Origin: Chamaea fasciata
Taxonomy: Eukaryota; Chordata; Aves; Passeriformes; Sylviidae
Length of the DNA: 64,000 nucleotides
Assembly: GCA_029207755.1 (NCBI GenBank)
Contig: JARCOQ010000005.1
Location: 62,569,414-62,633,413 of the forward strand
Direction of reading: 5' to 3'
Positions 24,401 to 35,325 of the stretch are shown one piece after another. The first letter of the stretch is position 1. The number at the start of each line of letters is the position of its first letter. Both the position numbers and the translations under genes were made by a program. The notes beneath the pieces were generated by a model. The model ran no database searches and was not told the DNA's origin. It saw only the letters and a list, made by a program, of their open reading frames with translations.

Positions 24401-25741
24401 CTTAACTGAGCCTTTAAAAATCTGTATGTGTTTAGTAGAGAGATGATAAAAGGGAACAGCTGCATCCTTAAAGAATCTATACCCATAAAGTAAGCTCAGA
24501 CCTCTGCTTCTTTCTTGATTAACACAGCAGCTAAAAAAGCTCACTCTCCTTAGAATCATTACCAGGCTTTACATTTGCTGATCCCTGACAGCAAATGATT
24601 TTTATAAAATATTCTTTTCACCACTGCAAGAGAAAAACTGAGTTTTTTTCTGAAATGGTTATCCCTCTCATCAAGCCCAGATAGGGATGGATACTGAAAT
24701 TAACAACGGTGAATATATTTCTTCAATAGGAGACAGAAAGAGAAGAGATTTGATGGGCTGTTGGGATAACAAGAAAAGCAGGATTATCTGGGTGAAGAAA
24801 TCAGATATTGCTAAGATAGAAGAAGATACCTAAAAGTGAAGTTGACACCTGATCTTTTTGCACGTCAAATAAAGTAAGGGACTGGTAGAAATCACTCTGT
24901 CATCATGTAATTAATAATTGTGTTACAATCTGAAAACGGGGTGTCAAAATCTGCTTGCATGTGAGAACTTAGTTGTCATTTCCTAATTTTGTAACTTGAG
25001 TTTGCAACTGCAGCAATGTTCTAATGTTCTCTAATGTAGCTTTGGTGTGTAAGTCTGAATATTACAGGAATGGAGAAGATGGAGTCTTAATAAAGATTTT
25101 TTTGCTTCAAGTTTGTACTGACTGCATTGCTCACAAGTGCCTATATGAACAGGAAGCTTTTTTTCATAGTTTCTTTCTAAAGATGACACATATGGTAAAA
25201 AAATCCCCCAAACCTACTAATAGGCACAAGTAAAAGTCAGATGCCAAGATAACACGGAAGGTCTCAGAATATTATGATAGTCCAGACTGTTTGTATTTGT
25301 TGTAGGCTACAGTTAGAATAGAATACTGCTATCAGATTTGGGGTTTGATCCATGAAATAGTACAACAGATATTCTCCCTTCTAAGCATTTTTTAAGAAAC
25401 CAGGGCAAATAAATGGCAATTTTTGGAGAATATTTTGACAGAATTGGTGTAACAGGGCATTAGCAGACAGACAATCCTAGCCACCAGCATTCACATGGTA
25501 AAGGCTTAGATGCAAGTGACACCTGCATGACAAATTGGATGCTGGAAGATACAGCTGTTACTGCTTAACTTCAATCAACCTGCCCCATTACCTCAGTAGA
25601 TCAGTTGTTACATGTTCTAGTAAATCAGGGCCACATAATGATTAATTTGATAATCTCTCTACTGTTGAGAAGTTTTGGTTCAGAACAAAGTAAGTTTTGG
25701 CCTACCTATCCTGTAGCTGATAGCAGAATGTCCATAACATG

Positions 25742-25785
25742 CAATCACAGAACCGTTTAGGCTGGAGAAACCTCTAAATGACTAA
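25742..25785 (-). mobile_element. Tiny CR1 3'-end remnant
   Basis: The plus strand reads ATCACAGAACCGTTTAGGCT then GGAGAAACCTCTAAATGAC, close to the reverse complement of the CR1 3' terminus as I recall it. Only about 44 bases survive, so the call depends on that short similarity. Confidence 0.6.
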
Positions 25786-26375
25786 CTTCAGGTGACAAAA
25801 TGTGAAATCCAGCAGAGGTGCAAGCAGAGAATACTGTCTTAAGACATCAGAAGGCTGATTTTGAAGAGGAATTATACCACCTGAATTAATATTATATTCC
25901 AGCAGACTTTTAAGACCTATACCTTCTGCTAGGAAAGGAGGCAGACTTTCAGAAAATACTAATCTTGAGTCTCTTCTGCTGCAAAGAATAGCCTCAGAGA
26001 AGGACATGCGTGAAGCTATTTGTCACAAAATATTTAGGTTGGCCAGAGAGCTTGAGACTTCACAAATATGCCTCAAATATGAGTTTGAGTGCAATGAAAT
26101 TTCTGCATAGTGAACATCTCTGATACAACTGATGCTTAACATGCAGTTTCTGAGGCATCCTTTGAAGAAAATTTCAGTAGACCCAGTCTCCAGCCTGTCC
26201 ATAGGGTAGTTGTGCAGATCCACACCAAGTTTAGTGAGAAAATGACACTTTCTATGTTAGAATCTGAACATATATTGGACTGATCAACATTCCTTGAATG
26301 ACAGGATAGCACAACAAAGTCAGTATCACCACAACTCTGTACTTGCCAGTTAATTTTGATGAAAACATGTAGATA

Positions 26376-26424
26376 CTTTTCCTTTTTTTCTTTTTTTTTC
26401 TTTTTTTTTTTTTTTTTTTTTTTT
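26376..26424. repeat. Poly-pyrimidine/poly-T tract, about 49 bases
   Basis: Almost pure T with a few C interruptions in its left half. It produces artefact Phe-rich and Lys-rich ORFs. No adjacent retroelement body was recognised. Confidence 0.9.
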
Positions 26425-28948
26425 AATATCTTCTTTCTCCCTTGCGTTTTTAAGCCCTGGGTCACCAGCCTTTCTCTGGAGACTGAAGAAACTTGTCTGG
26501 AAATGTTATGTCAGTTTGTTAGCAGGGCTGTTCATTTTCAGCGTCTGAAAGCAATATGCTTTCCATGTGCGTGTGTGCCATTTCACCAGGGACAGAGATA
26601 TGGGTATAGTAGGAGACAAGTAGTTAGAAGAACTCACTAAACTCCAGTACTAAAAATATCCCACCAGTTTAAATTCACACCCACTCCTTACAACAGGTAA
26701 GAGAGAAAACGAAAATTTCCATCTGCAGCTTTTGAAACTTCATTTGTCTCATGAGTATCGAGCACCAGATCTTCAGTTGGTAGTGCTAAAACCTTACCAT
26801 GTTTCTGAAGGATCCATTCTTCAACACCAGACTGCCAACTTGAGTGTCAAAATTCCAAATGACCTTCAGCAGTACTTGAGGGCAAACAACAACAATTGCC
26901 TGGGGATCTCGCACAATATTGTCAGCCTGACAAGGCTAAGCTGGGTAGTAGAATAAAGCATTTTACAGTTGGGTATAATGTACAATTCATTCCTTACCCT
27001 CTTCCTGTAGCTACTCTGACTGTTCCCAGCTCTGCCTCTGGTACTGCTGCTCAAAACTACTGCTTCCCAGAGACCTAGACACTAGTTCCCAATGAAGCAC
27101 ATCAGCAGTGCATTTGCTTTTTATGACTGGGGGATGACCATCTCAAACCAAACCAGACACCAGAAATAACACTGCAGTGTGGACTTGGACTGGGCAGTGA
27201 GCAAAGAGGATGGAATCAAAGAGCTGCATCATGCACTTACAAAGTTTAGGTGAAATGAACACAACAGTACAGCAGGCTGGAATGTAGATGCTGGAAATGT
27301 GGGCACAAAGGTCTTTTTGACTGGCTAAGGCTGCCAAAGAGAAAAATTACATCGCATCGAATTGGTATGCATGTTAAAAGCCGTGCCCCAAACAAATGGA
27401 AATCAGGTAGGATTCTGAACAGGCTGTGTCAAATAAGTCCAATGAGCAGAACTTAGAGGAGAGGAACTTGCTGGTAAAACAAGTGAATTTTACCAATCAC
27501 TGCAAATAGTCTCAGATTCTTTATACTTCCATATTTTTGTGATGTCAAGCTGCAAGAGCTCAGAAATTTTCCAGAGCTTGTTGCAAATGCCATGACTCAG
27601 TGGAGGTCTGAGACTCTTTGGGACGAGACTGAAGATTCATCTCTAGCCTCAGTAAGTCAGCAAAGGCTATGGTTGCTGAGACCACAGCTCTGGAAAAGCT
27701 GTACAGATATACTGAGCACTGCTTATTGTCAGTTTTCACAGGAAAATCAAGAAGGTTTTCACAGGATTATGTAAACCTTAGCAACAGAGCAGCACCATGT
27801 GTGGACCAGGTGAGCCGTGGCCCAGCAGGCTGCTTTTTCTATACCAGGGCCATGGAAAACCAGCTGTGATTGCAGCTATCACCACTGAGAGAACAGTCAG
27901 GATGAACAGATTTAAACAGTCTGAACCAATTATCGCATAAGAAATTGTTCCAGAGGGAATCAAAAGGTGCAGTAGTAAAAAAGAACTAGTTAGGTGGAAG
28001 CTACTACTGCTGTTATGAAGACATTGATGTGGGAAATAAGTTCGGAAGTAGTAATCTCTATATGATACAGAGGTAATTTCCAGTTGACACGTTTTCTTTA
28101 GAGGGGAAGAAAATCGACCTGACTTCTGTAGTTCTGTAGTTACAGGAATCCCTTTTCCAAATTCCTCATCTATTCATATATTTCCAGATTCCCTTGATAT
28201 TTTAAAAGCAGTTATTCATGGCTGCAAGTGCAAACATCTGGTCAGTGGGAGGGAGTAAAAGGTAGATAGAATAAAGAACAGTTGTCTGGAGCACAGACAA
28301 ATCACTGAAGAACTTTTGCTGCTTATTTCTTGATTTTTTTTTTTTTCCTTTTATGGCTTGCGTTGGTGGGATTTACAGTCTAGAAGCTAACTCACTTTAA
28401 TGCTGGTTCTCATCTGGGAATAGACACATTTAAATGCTCATACTGTTGTAGGCACTGAAATTCAGCAAGCCTTTTTTAACACTGCTATTCTATAAAAAGC
28501 ATAGGGAATGCCCATAAGAGGATCTTTTCCTTTAGCAAAAAGACACAACCTGATTAGAACATTACATAATCTTAATATATCTTTGGTATCTAACGCAGAA
28601 CTCAACCCCTAAGGTGCTGGTAAGAACAGCATGCTGGAAAATGGAAAATTGCCAGTCTGGTGACTTTTTCATGGTTTGCCCAGAACTGATGGCAAGAGCT
28701 AGATGAGAAGGAACACGTGAGAGGAAAAGAAGGATGGCTGGCAACAGTAAAAGTCACTGTTGCTCTTTACTCTTCAGCTAAGACAAGAAGCCAATGCTCC
28801 AGCCATAAGTGGGAACAGGTTGGTGGAGGATTAACGAGCAGTGACAGATACCTGAACTTTGGGAGAAGTTGAGACTGTCTGAAGGAGAAGATGGTCCTTA
28901 CATGCAGATCTCCAAAACTGAATGAAAGTGAGTATCAAGAACACATGA

Positions 28949-28974
28949 GGGGGGTGGGGGGGAAGAGGGGGTGG
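28949..28974 (+). repeat. G-run cluster with G-quadruplex potential
   Basis: Runs of 6, 7 and 5 guanines separated by T and AAGA, followed by TGG. The 7-G run can supply two tracts, so four G-triplets with short loops can be drawn. Confidence 0.6.
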
Positions 28975-29960
28975 AGAGAGGAATAGGTCAGGAAGAAGAA
29001 ATGGCAGCATGGTAGAAGAAAAGGTGGAGGTGAACAATGGAGCCAGAGACCTATGCAAAAATAAATGAAAAGAATGAAGGAAAAACATTATTTGATGTTT
29101 CAGAGAACTGAAGGAAGGAATTAAGATGAAAACCAGGAGAAAATCACAGAGAATAAACATGGAAGGCTACAAACCTCATTGCAGCTCACAGCTTTCCCAG
29201 TGTGCTGAACGACTAACTCAACAATCTCATCCAGCTTGTGAAATATTCAAAATACCATTAGTTAATTTTGTAACCTCCTCCCTGGAAATGCAGTACACTT
29301 TTTATACCACTAAAGATGTGTCTCACAAGTGGAAGTAGTGATTAATTTGACAAGTTATTAACTATTGAGCCCAACTGTCCCATCAGTAACCAAATTGAAT
29401 AGGAAGACCAATATATGTGATGACAGTGGAACCTTAGTGAGTAAAATTGTGGTCATTCTGTAGAGGTTAAATGGAAATGGCAAAACAGCTCTGCTGGCTC
29501 TTGCCTTCTCTGATCTTGTGCAGTAAATAAGTATAGTCAGTCAGTCTCCAAATGTTACATACAAGAGTGAAGTCAAGATAAAAGATCTGAGCCTATCCCA
29601 GATCTGATCTCTTATGAAAAGGAGAAGACATTTTATGAATATAGTCTCCAAGTGTAAATGAACACAGAATGTAAGCAGGGACTGATACATTTGATTTATA
29701 AACACATTTATAAATCCCTAATTTCTTGGAGTTCTTATCATCTCGCAAGGACTCCTGTCCCTTTTAGTACCCAGTATAGATTATGTTCAAAGTAAATTCC
29801 TCTGTTAAATGTCAGGAAATCCAATAAATGCATTAGCATCTTATCTAAGCAGATTGTTCCATGTGATTTTACTAAATGGTTAGTACATTTTATATTCAGC
29901 AAAAGTCTTTAGCAATATCTGTTTTCCTTAGCTTCCTGTTAATTTGGCAAGGACTGAAAC

Positions 29961-30016
29961 ACCAGGCTTCATCACAGACCAAGGCTTCATCACAGACCGA
30001 AACTTCATCAGGCAGG
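29961..30016. repeat. 18-bp tandem repeat, about 2.5-3 copies
   Basis: Units built on ACC-A-GGCTTCATCACAG start at 29961 and 29978, with a third degraded unit (ACCGAAACTTCATCAGGCAG) from about 29996. Confidence 0.8.
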
Positions 30017-33000
30017 ATGAATTTCTGATGAATATTGACCACTGGGACTGATAATACCTAGTTATGGCAAAAGTTTCTCCTGTGTGGGTTCTCACAATTC
30101 TCCTCAAAGTAGACTATGAAAATATTTGCAGAAGCTTTTGTCTCTCCTTGTAAACTGATGGAGCCTCCACCAAAAAGGCAAACGAAAATGTTTCTTTAGT
30201 CATACCACCAAGGTCTTATGCTTTCAGCTTTAACAGAAAGAGTGTTTGGGAAAAAAAAAAAACAAAAAACAAAAAACAAACCTAACCACATCAATGAGCA
30301 AACCACCAAACAAACTTGGGATAAGAACTCAGGCTTAGCTGTTGCTGGACAGGATTCCTTTTCCCAGAACTTTATCCCAAATATTCGAAGTCTGACAGTC
30401 CACATCTGCCTTCAGCAGGCAGCAAGAGATTCTAGCAGATTCAGTCATGCTATGAGTCTGGGGCAGCAAGAGGTTCCAGCTCATTTGTCAAGGACAATTT
30501 GAGGTAGAGCTAAGATTTTTGTGTTATGAGGGTTTCACAATCCATTTTAGCAGAATGCAGTGCAGATAAAACATTTGAGTTAGCAAAGGGATAAGGCAGA
30601 GTTTGCAATGCAAAATTAGACCAGATAAAATTGTAGAGGGAGCATTTTTAAGAGAACGATAAGCAAATGTCACACTGGGGTTAGAATCTTCAGGAAGTTA
30701 GAAGTGAAATTCTGTGGCTTCAAGGGTCTTTGGAAAATGGCAGCTTATTCCTTGGAGAATGCAGTAATGAACCAGCTGCTAGGGAGGGGTAATGCCAGAT
30801 GCTTCAATGTGTGCATTGAGGTAGGAAGGGAGCAGATGAATAAAGGGAATTTTCTCCAGTCTAATAGGCAGCTAAAGAAAAACTACTTTAGGAATTAAAA
30901 GCCAAAGAAGAAAAAAAATACAGTGGCCCAGCATTCTGGAAACTGGAGATGAATGTAGAGCTCAATTGTCTCCCAAAGACAGACACAATTTTCTCTTATT
31001 GAGAATTCTATTGTCTTTGCCCATCTCCGAGACACAGGAGGATCATGGCTCTGGAATCTCACAAAGTTACAGCCAGAAAACCATTTCCCTAGAAAGTGAC
31101 TGAGGAGAAAGATTTGAAGCAGTGGTGAGAGAGTTTTTGAAAAAAAAAATCTGCTTTGAAGATGTTGTACAGAACCATGTAAAGTTTCAAGCTGGAACTG
31201 ATGTAAATCTCACGTGGAGTAAGAAGGATGACAGAACTGCTGTGAGACTTGCAGCCATCAGTGGACCACCCCATGAAGACTGTTTTTCACTTACTGAATA
31301 ACTTCACAATATGCAGTTTTCAGTCCTGTTGATGTTGATGCATCCTTCTGTTTCTAGCAGCTGCCTATGCACAGTATGTATTGTGGTAGAGGAATAATGA
31401 ATCAGAGAATGCTTTCTCATGAGACTAAGCCAAGAAAGATGCCTGTTTGGTGGTAGCCAGCTTCTTTACTAATAAAAAATTCAAACCATTACGTCTCCTT
31501 CACTCTAGGGCTGGCTCCAACACTCAGTCAGCCTCTTCCTTACAGAAAGCTGACAGTTAGACCAATTTTAAAGCATACAAATCTCTTCATCTTGTCTGCA
31601 TCTTTCCCAAAAGAAGAAGAACTGAGCTTAAAAATCCAAACCCATGTAACCTAAACCCACAGTTTTAAGAGGAACTTGTCCCTAGACAGGTACCTGATAA
31701 AGCAGCATTTTAAACCACTTTTCCCTGGCATTCTTTTCACCTATTACTCTTGACCTGTAAGTCAGCTCTCAGGAGCACTGTAATGACTGAAGCAACAATG
31801 TCCTGACCCCTCTATCTGACAAACAAAACTGAAGGGACAGCTGAGAACATGCTTTGTTGAGGTAGAAGCAGCAATACTGAAAGCATTCATTGCCTTAGCA
31901 ACTAGGACAACCTCTTCTTTAATTAGCACATCATGGTCTGAACTTTGCTAATAGAACCTGCCTACACTGCATGCTAACCATGGGTTAGGTAATCTCGCGC
32001 TTGCCAACACAGGCAGCCTACCACGCTTCTGCTTCCTGACATTCTCCACATGAGCACTCTGTTCTCAGGTCCCACATCTGCAGGCAGGCTGTGGGTGGTG
32101 TTAATGAATGATACATCCTTGTGGTTTCCCACCCTGGACTCCTATCCCATCACATATTTGTCTGGGCTGGCAGGCACAAGGTGCTGTGGAACAGCTTCTG
32201 TGTGCTCTCTTAGGATTTGGGAGGTTGGTGTCTATGACAAAGGAATTCTTTCCTGGCATTAGCCTAGCAGATATGGCAGAGAAAAAAGAGAGTTACCTCA
32301 CTGCCAATGCAACCCACCTTGGCCTATCCTCCCCAGTTCCTCTCCCTGCCACCCTTTCCTGCACCTTCTTCACCAGTGGCATTACTGATGACTATGTGAA
32401 ATCTCCAAGATCCAATGGCACCAGCAATTATGGAACACACTCTTCCAGAAGATATGCCATATAGGTTTGAAGTGCGTTCTCTGTTCCTTCCCCAAAATTG
32501 CAGGGGAAAAACCTTTTTAAAAGCCCAATCAAGAAAAATTAGATATCTGGATGGAAACAAGCGTCTAGGGGAAAAAAACTTAGGGTTTACAAAGTCATAT
32601 TCATAGTTCTAAATACAGCTAATTGAAATTTGTATCAGCAAAGCAATAGTAGCACTAAGTTTAGAGCAAAAAGTAAAACTGGTCTGAGTTAACTGCTCAA
32701 ATATTCTGGGCTGAATTCTGTACCGTCACTGACATCAGAGAGGTAGGGCCCAAAGCTAGCATGGGTATGTCTGTAGGGAATCCTATCAAAGCAGTGGAAG
32801 AAATTGTGCTCTGAGACAACAGGTCTCACTAAGTGGGACAAATATGGCATTAATCAGAGGAGAAAACTAAACTTTGATTGTTTTAAATGCTTTATTTAAT
32901 AACACTACAAACTAAGGAAGCAAACTCTACTCTTTTTTCTCCTGTTATATTGAATTAACCCTGGGAATTAGGGAAAAAACACAAGATCGCATACTGGGTT

Positions 33001-34085
33001 TGGAACGCCTGCTCAGCAAAACAGGGAATGACACTGTGACTACTTGTGGGATCACCTTCAGGGTACTTTCACCCACGGTTTCTGTAAAACTGCATGACAA
33101 GATGTTTCTTAATTACAATATTTACATTTAAAAGTGTTGAAGGAGAGCTTTTCACAATACAGTAGGGATAGTTTCTGTAGATATTTGTTTAGGGTTTTGG
33201 TGTGGTTTGGTTTTTTTTGTTTGTTTTTAATGTTGAACAAGATGAGAAGAAAGAGAAAGCTACTGCCATCCTACAAAAGTAACGATACCTATTCAGGATA
33301 GCAGATAATCCTTATACATGTATACTCTTAGAAGCAAAAAATTGCACCTCAAAAAATCAGTAAATTCTCTGAGTGCACATACAGTATCAATCACAAATAA
33401 AATATCAAGCTTGCATTCTCAAATGTGGCAAATGCTTGGAATGCTGACAACAAGATGCTTTTCTTCTGTTCTTTAAAATGTCAGACTTTTAACAGATCAT
33501 TGCCCCAACGGAATCAGAGATTCAGAGAAGTGCTGTGATCAAAGACATACACCATGCTTCTGAAGAGGAATTCAGGAAATGCAAGTTCAGCTAGTATAAA
33601 AAACTATCACCTCTTTGCTCTGGTTATGTGCATCTTTAAATTAGCCATTAGATAATTCTGCCACTTCACTGAACTTTCTGCATTGAAGATATTTATTCTT
33701 CCTCGTCCAGGAGGAATGGCTTTAGTGGTAGTTATGGAAATAAAAGGGATAATAAAGCTCCCATGCAAATCTTATGTTTTGTGTATTTTCTTATTTGACT
33801 ATAAAAGGGATATTCCCAAAGGTGTGGGGTCGGGGATGTTTTAAAACTGCTGATAAGCATCACTCATTGCTATCTTAATTAAATACTAGTGATTTACCCA
33901 TTACCAAAGACTTTATTCCATTACAAAATCCTTTCCGTGTGTGTGTAGGCATAAAAAGAGAGTGTAATATCACCCGCATAAACTATTTCTGTAGAATAAA
34001 AGTAGTGAAGTTGACTTCCTCTTGCAAAGTATTTTGAGATCTACTCATGGAATGTGCAGTAGGGGCAGGTGATTTCATTATTCTC

Positions 34086-34828
34086 TGTCCTGGTTTGGAA
34101 AGACAGGTATCTGCTAAGGAAGGCAGGAGCTTCCCTTGGGATGGAGAATGTAAACCCTCCCCCTCTGAATTATCATGATTTTGAAATTAAGGGGCTCTCA
34201 GGCAAAAATATGGGAATAGGAATAACAGTTCTTTACTAGGAATATTAAAATTAAAATATAGTAGTACGAAAAAAGCAAACAAACAAAAAAGAAAACACTG
34301 ACAGAGTCAGAATATGACCTGACACCCTGTTGGTCAGGGTGTTGGTAGCAGTCCAGTTAAGTCCTCCTGGAGTGACAGATGTGGTTCTGTTGAAGCAATG
34401 GTCCTGCAGAACGGTGTAGTTTTCCTCTGAAGGTCCAGTGGTGGTGAGATGGGTCTGGTCTTCCTCTGGGAATCCAGGGGAAACAGGCTGTCCTGGTGTC
34501 CTGAATCTGATTTTTTATCCAGGTAGGAATGCTTGGCTCCTCCCCTTGGGGGGAGCATCTCACAAGGGGATGATGCAATTTTATCAGTCATGCAGTGAGC
34601 CTGAAGGGCCCATTAACAGAAGATATCACCCTGGAGGGAGGATGGGTTGTAGAAGAGATGAAGAACACTGCCCCACCTGGTTTTAAAAGCTGTCCCATTA
34701 TCAGAAGATCCCCCTGGAGTTACGAGGGATGGGTCATGAAAGAGATAAAGAACACTGCCCCACCTGTGTTTAACAGATGTTAACAGAATACATACTTTTG
34801 GTTACATCTTGCATTGCAACCTAAGGTA
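34086..34828 (+). mobile_element. Solo LTR of an avian endogenous retrovirus, about 743 bp
   Basis: It starts TGTCCTGGTTTGGAAAGACA, a start I recognise as typical of a songbird LTR family. The right end near 34828 reads CCTAAGGTA, with the expected terminal CA seen as TA. Flanking pentamers TTCTC (34081-34085) and TACTC (34829-34833) may be a 5-bp target-site duplication with one mismatch. No retroviral gene region is present, so it is a solo LTR. An 85-bp segment near the right end is tandemly duplicated. The first ~190 bases resemble the LTR at 48911-49735 (opposite strand), but the rest differs. ORFs inside it are not credible genes. Confidence 0.8.
34609..34773 (+). repeat. 85-bp tandem duplication inside the LTR
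   Basis: The segment starting CCCATTAACAGAAGATATC at 34609 recurs at 34694 as CCCATTATCAGAAGATCC. Both copies contain a GAGGGATGGGT-like core and AAGAACACTGCCCCACCTG. Both share the same order and spacing with scattered substitutions, so the duplication is not recent. Confidence 0.9.
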
Positions 34829-34833
34829 TACTC

Positions 34834-35165
34834 TTAAAGCCTCTTGCCCTTCTCTGCACTGGCAAATACTCGCTCAAGCAATCAAGATATGGGATGCTAT
34901 CAATTCAGAGTGTTCTTTTCTTTTGCTGGAATAATAATAGAACCTTGGAAAGCACATAATAAAATTGCTTTTCAAATGAAATCTGGCATACTTGAGCATT
35001 GCCACTTGTTTTTATGCACTGATACCTCCACATATGGAGAGATCTTGCTTAGAGTTCCTGCTGCACTCCTGCCCCAGGAGAGTGTTGATGATACTGCATT
35101 AAACCTCTCTTTTGAAGCCAGCAAGGCTCTATTGCTTCTGTAAACACTCTGGAAAGCAGAGCTTT
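34834..35165. other. Non-coding spacer between LTR and microsatellite
   Basis: No gene or repeat recognised. A plus-strand 99-codon frame has no protein signature. Confidence 0.5.
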
Positions 35166-35325
35166 CTCTTCTCTTCTCTTCTCTTCTCTTCTCTTCTCTT
35201 CTCTTCTCTTCTCTTCTCTTCTCTTCTCTTCTCTTCTCTTCTCTTCTCTTCTCTTCTCTTCTCTTCTCTTCTCTTCTCTTCTCTTCTCTTCTCTTCTCTT
35301 CTCTTCTCTTCTCTTCTCTTCTCTT
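35166..35325. repeat. (CTCTT)32 pentanucleotide microsatellite
   Basis: Thirty-two uninterrupted CTCTT units, with a partial unit at each side. The purine strand is AAGAG. Translation gives Arg-Glu-Glu-Lys or Leu-Phe-Ser repeats, which are artefacts. A perfect array of this length is likely to vary in copy number between individuals, and a long polypurine-polypyrimidine tract with partial mirror symmetry could form unusual DNA structures. Confidence 0.98.

Larger units (their letters stand above)
17244..25741. other. Intron-like non-coding stretch
   Basis: No supported exon. Small ORFs (for example 19984-20319 on the plus strand, 111 codons) are Lys-rich, match nothing I know and lack splice context. 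In sampled lines (17641-17700 and 18001-18060) G outnumbers C by 30 to 15 on the plus strand, which fits rightward transcription. It contains poly-T tracts at 21019 and 24331. Confidence 0.5.
26425..34080. other. Intron-like or intergenic non-coding stretch
   Basis: No supported exon or RNA gene. The longest frames are 109-118 codons (28831-29160 minus, 32108-32464 plus). They have low-complexity or random composition and no domain I recognise. Small repeats inside it are listed separately. Confidence 0.5.

Noticed and set aside
26896..27078. Plus-strand frame preceded by a good-looking acceptor (CTTCCTGTAG near 27010)
   Set aside because: The following frame is short, ends at a stop with no matching donor, and resembles nothing known.
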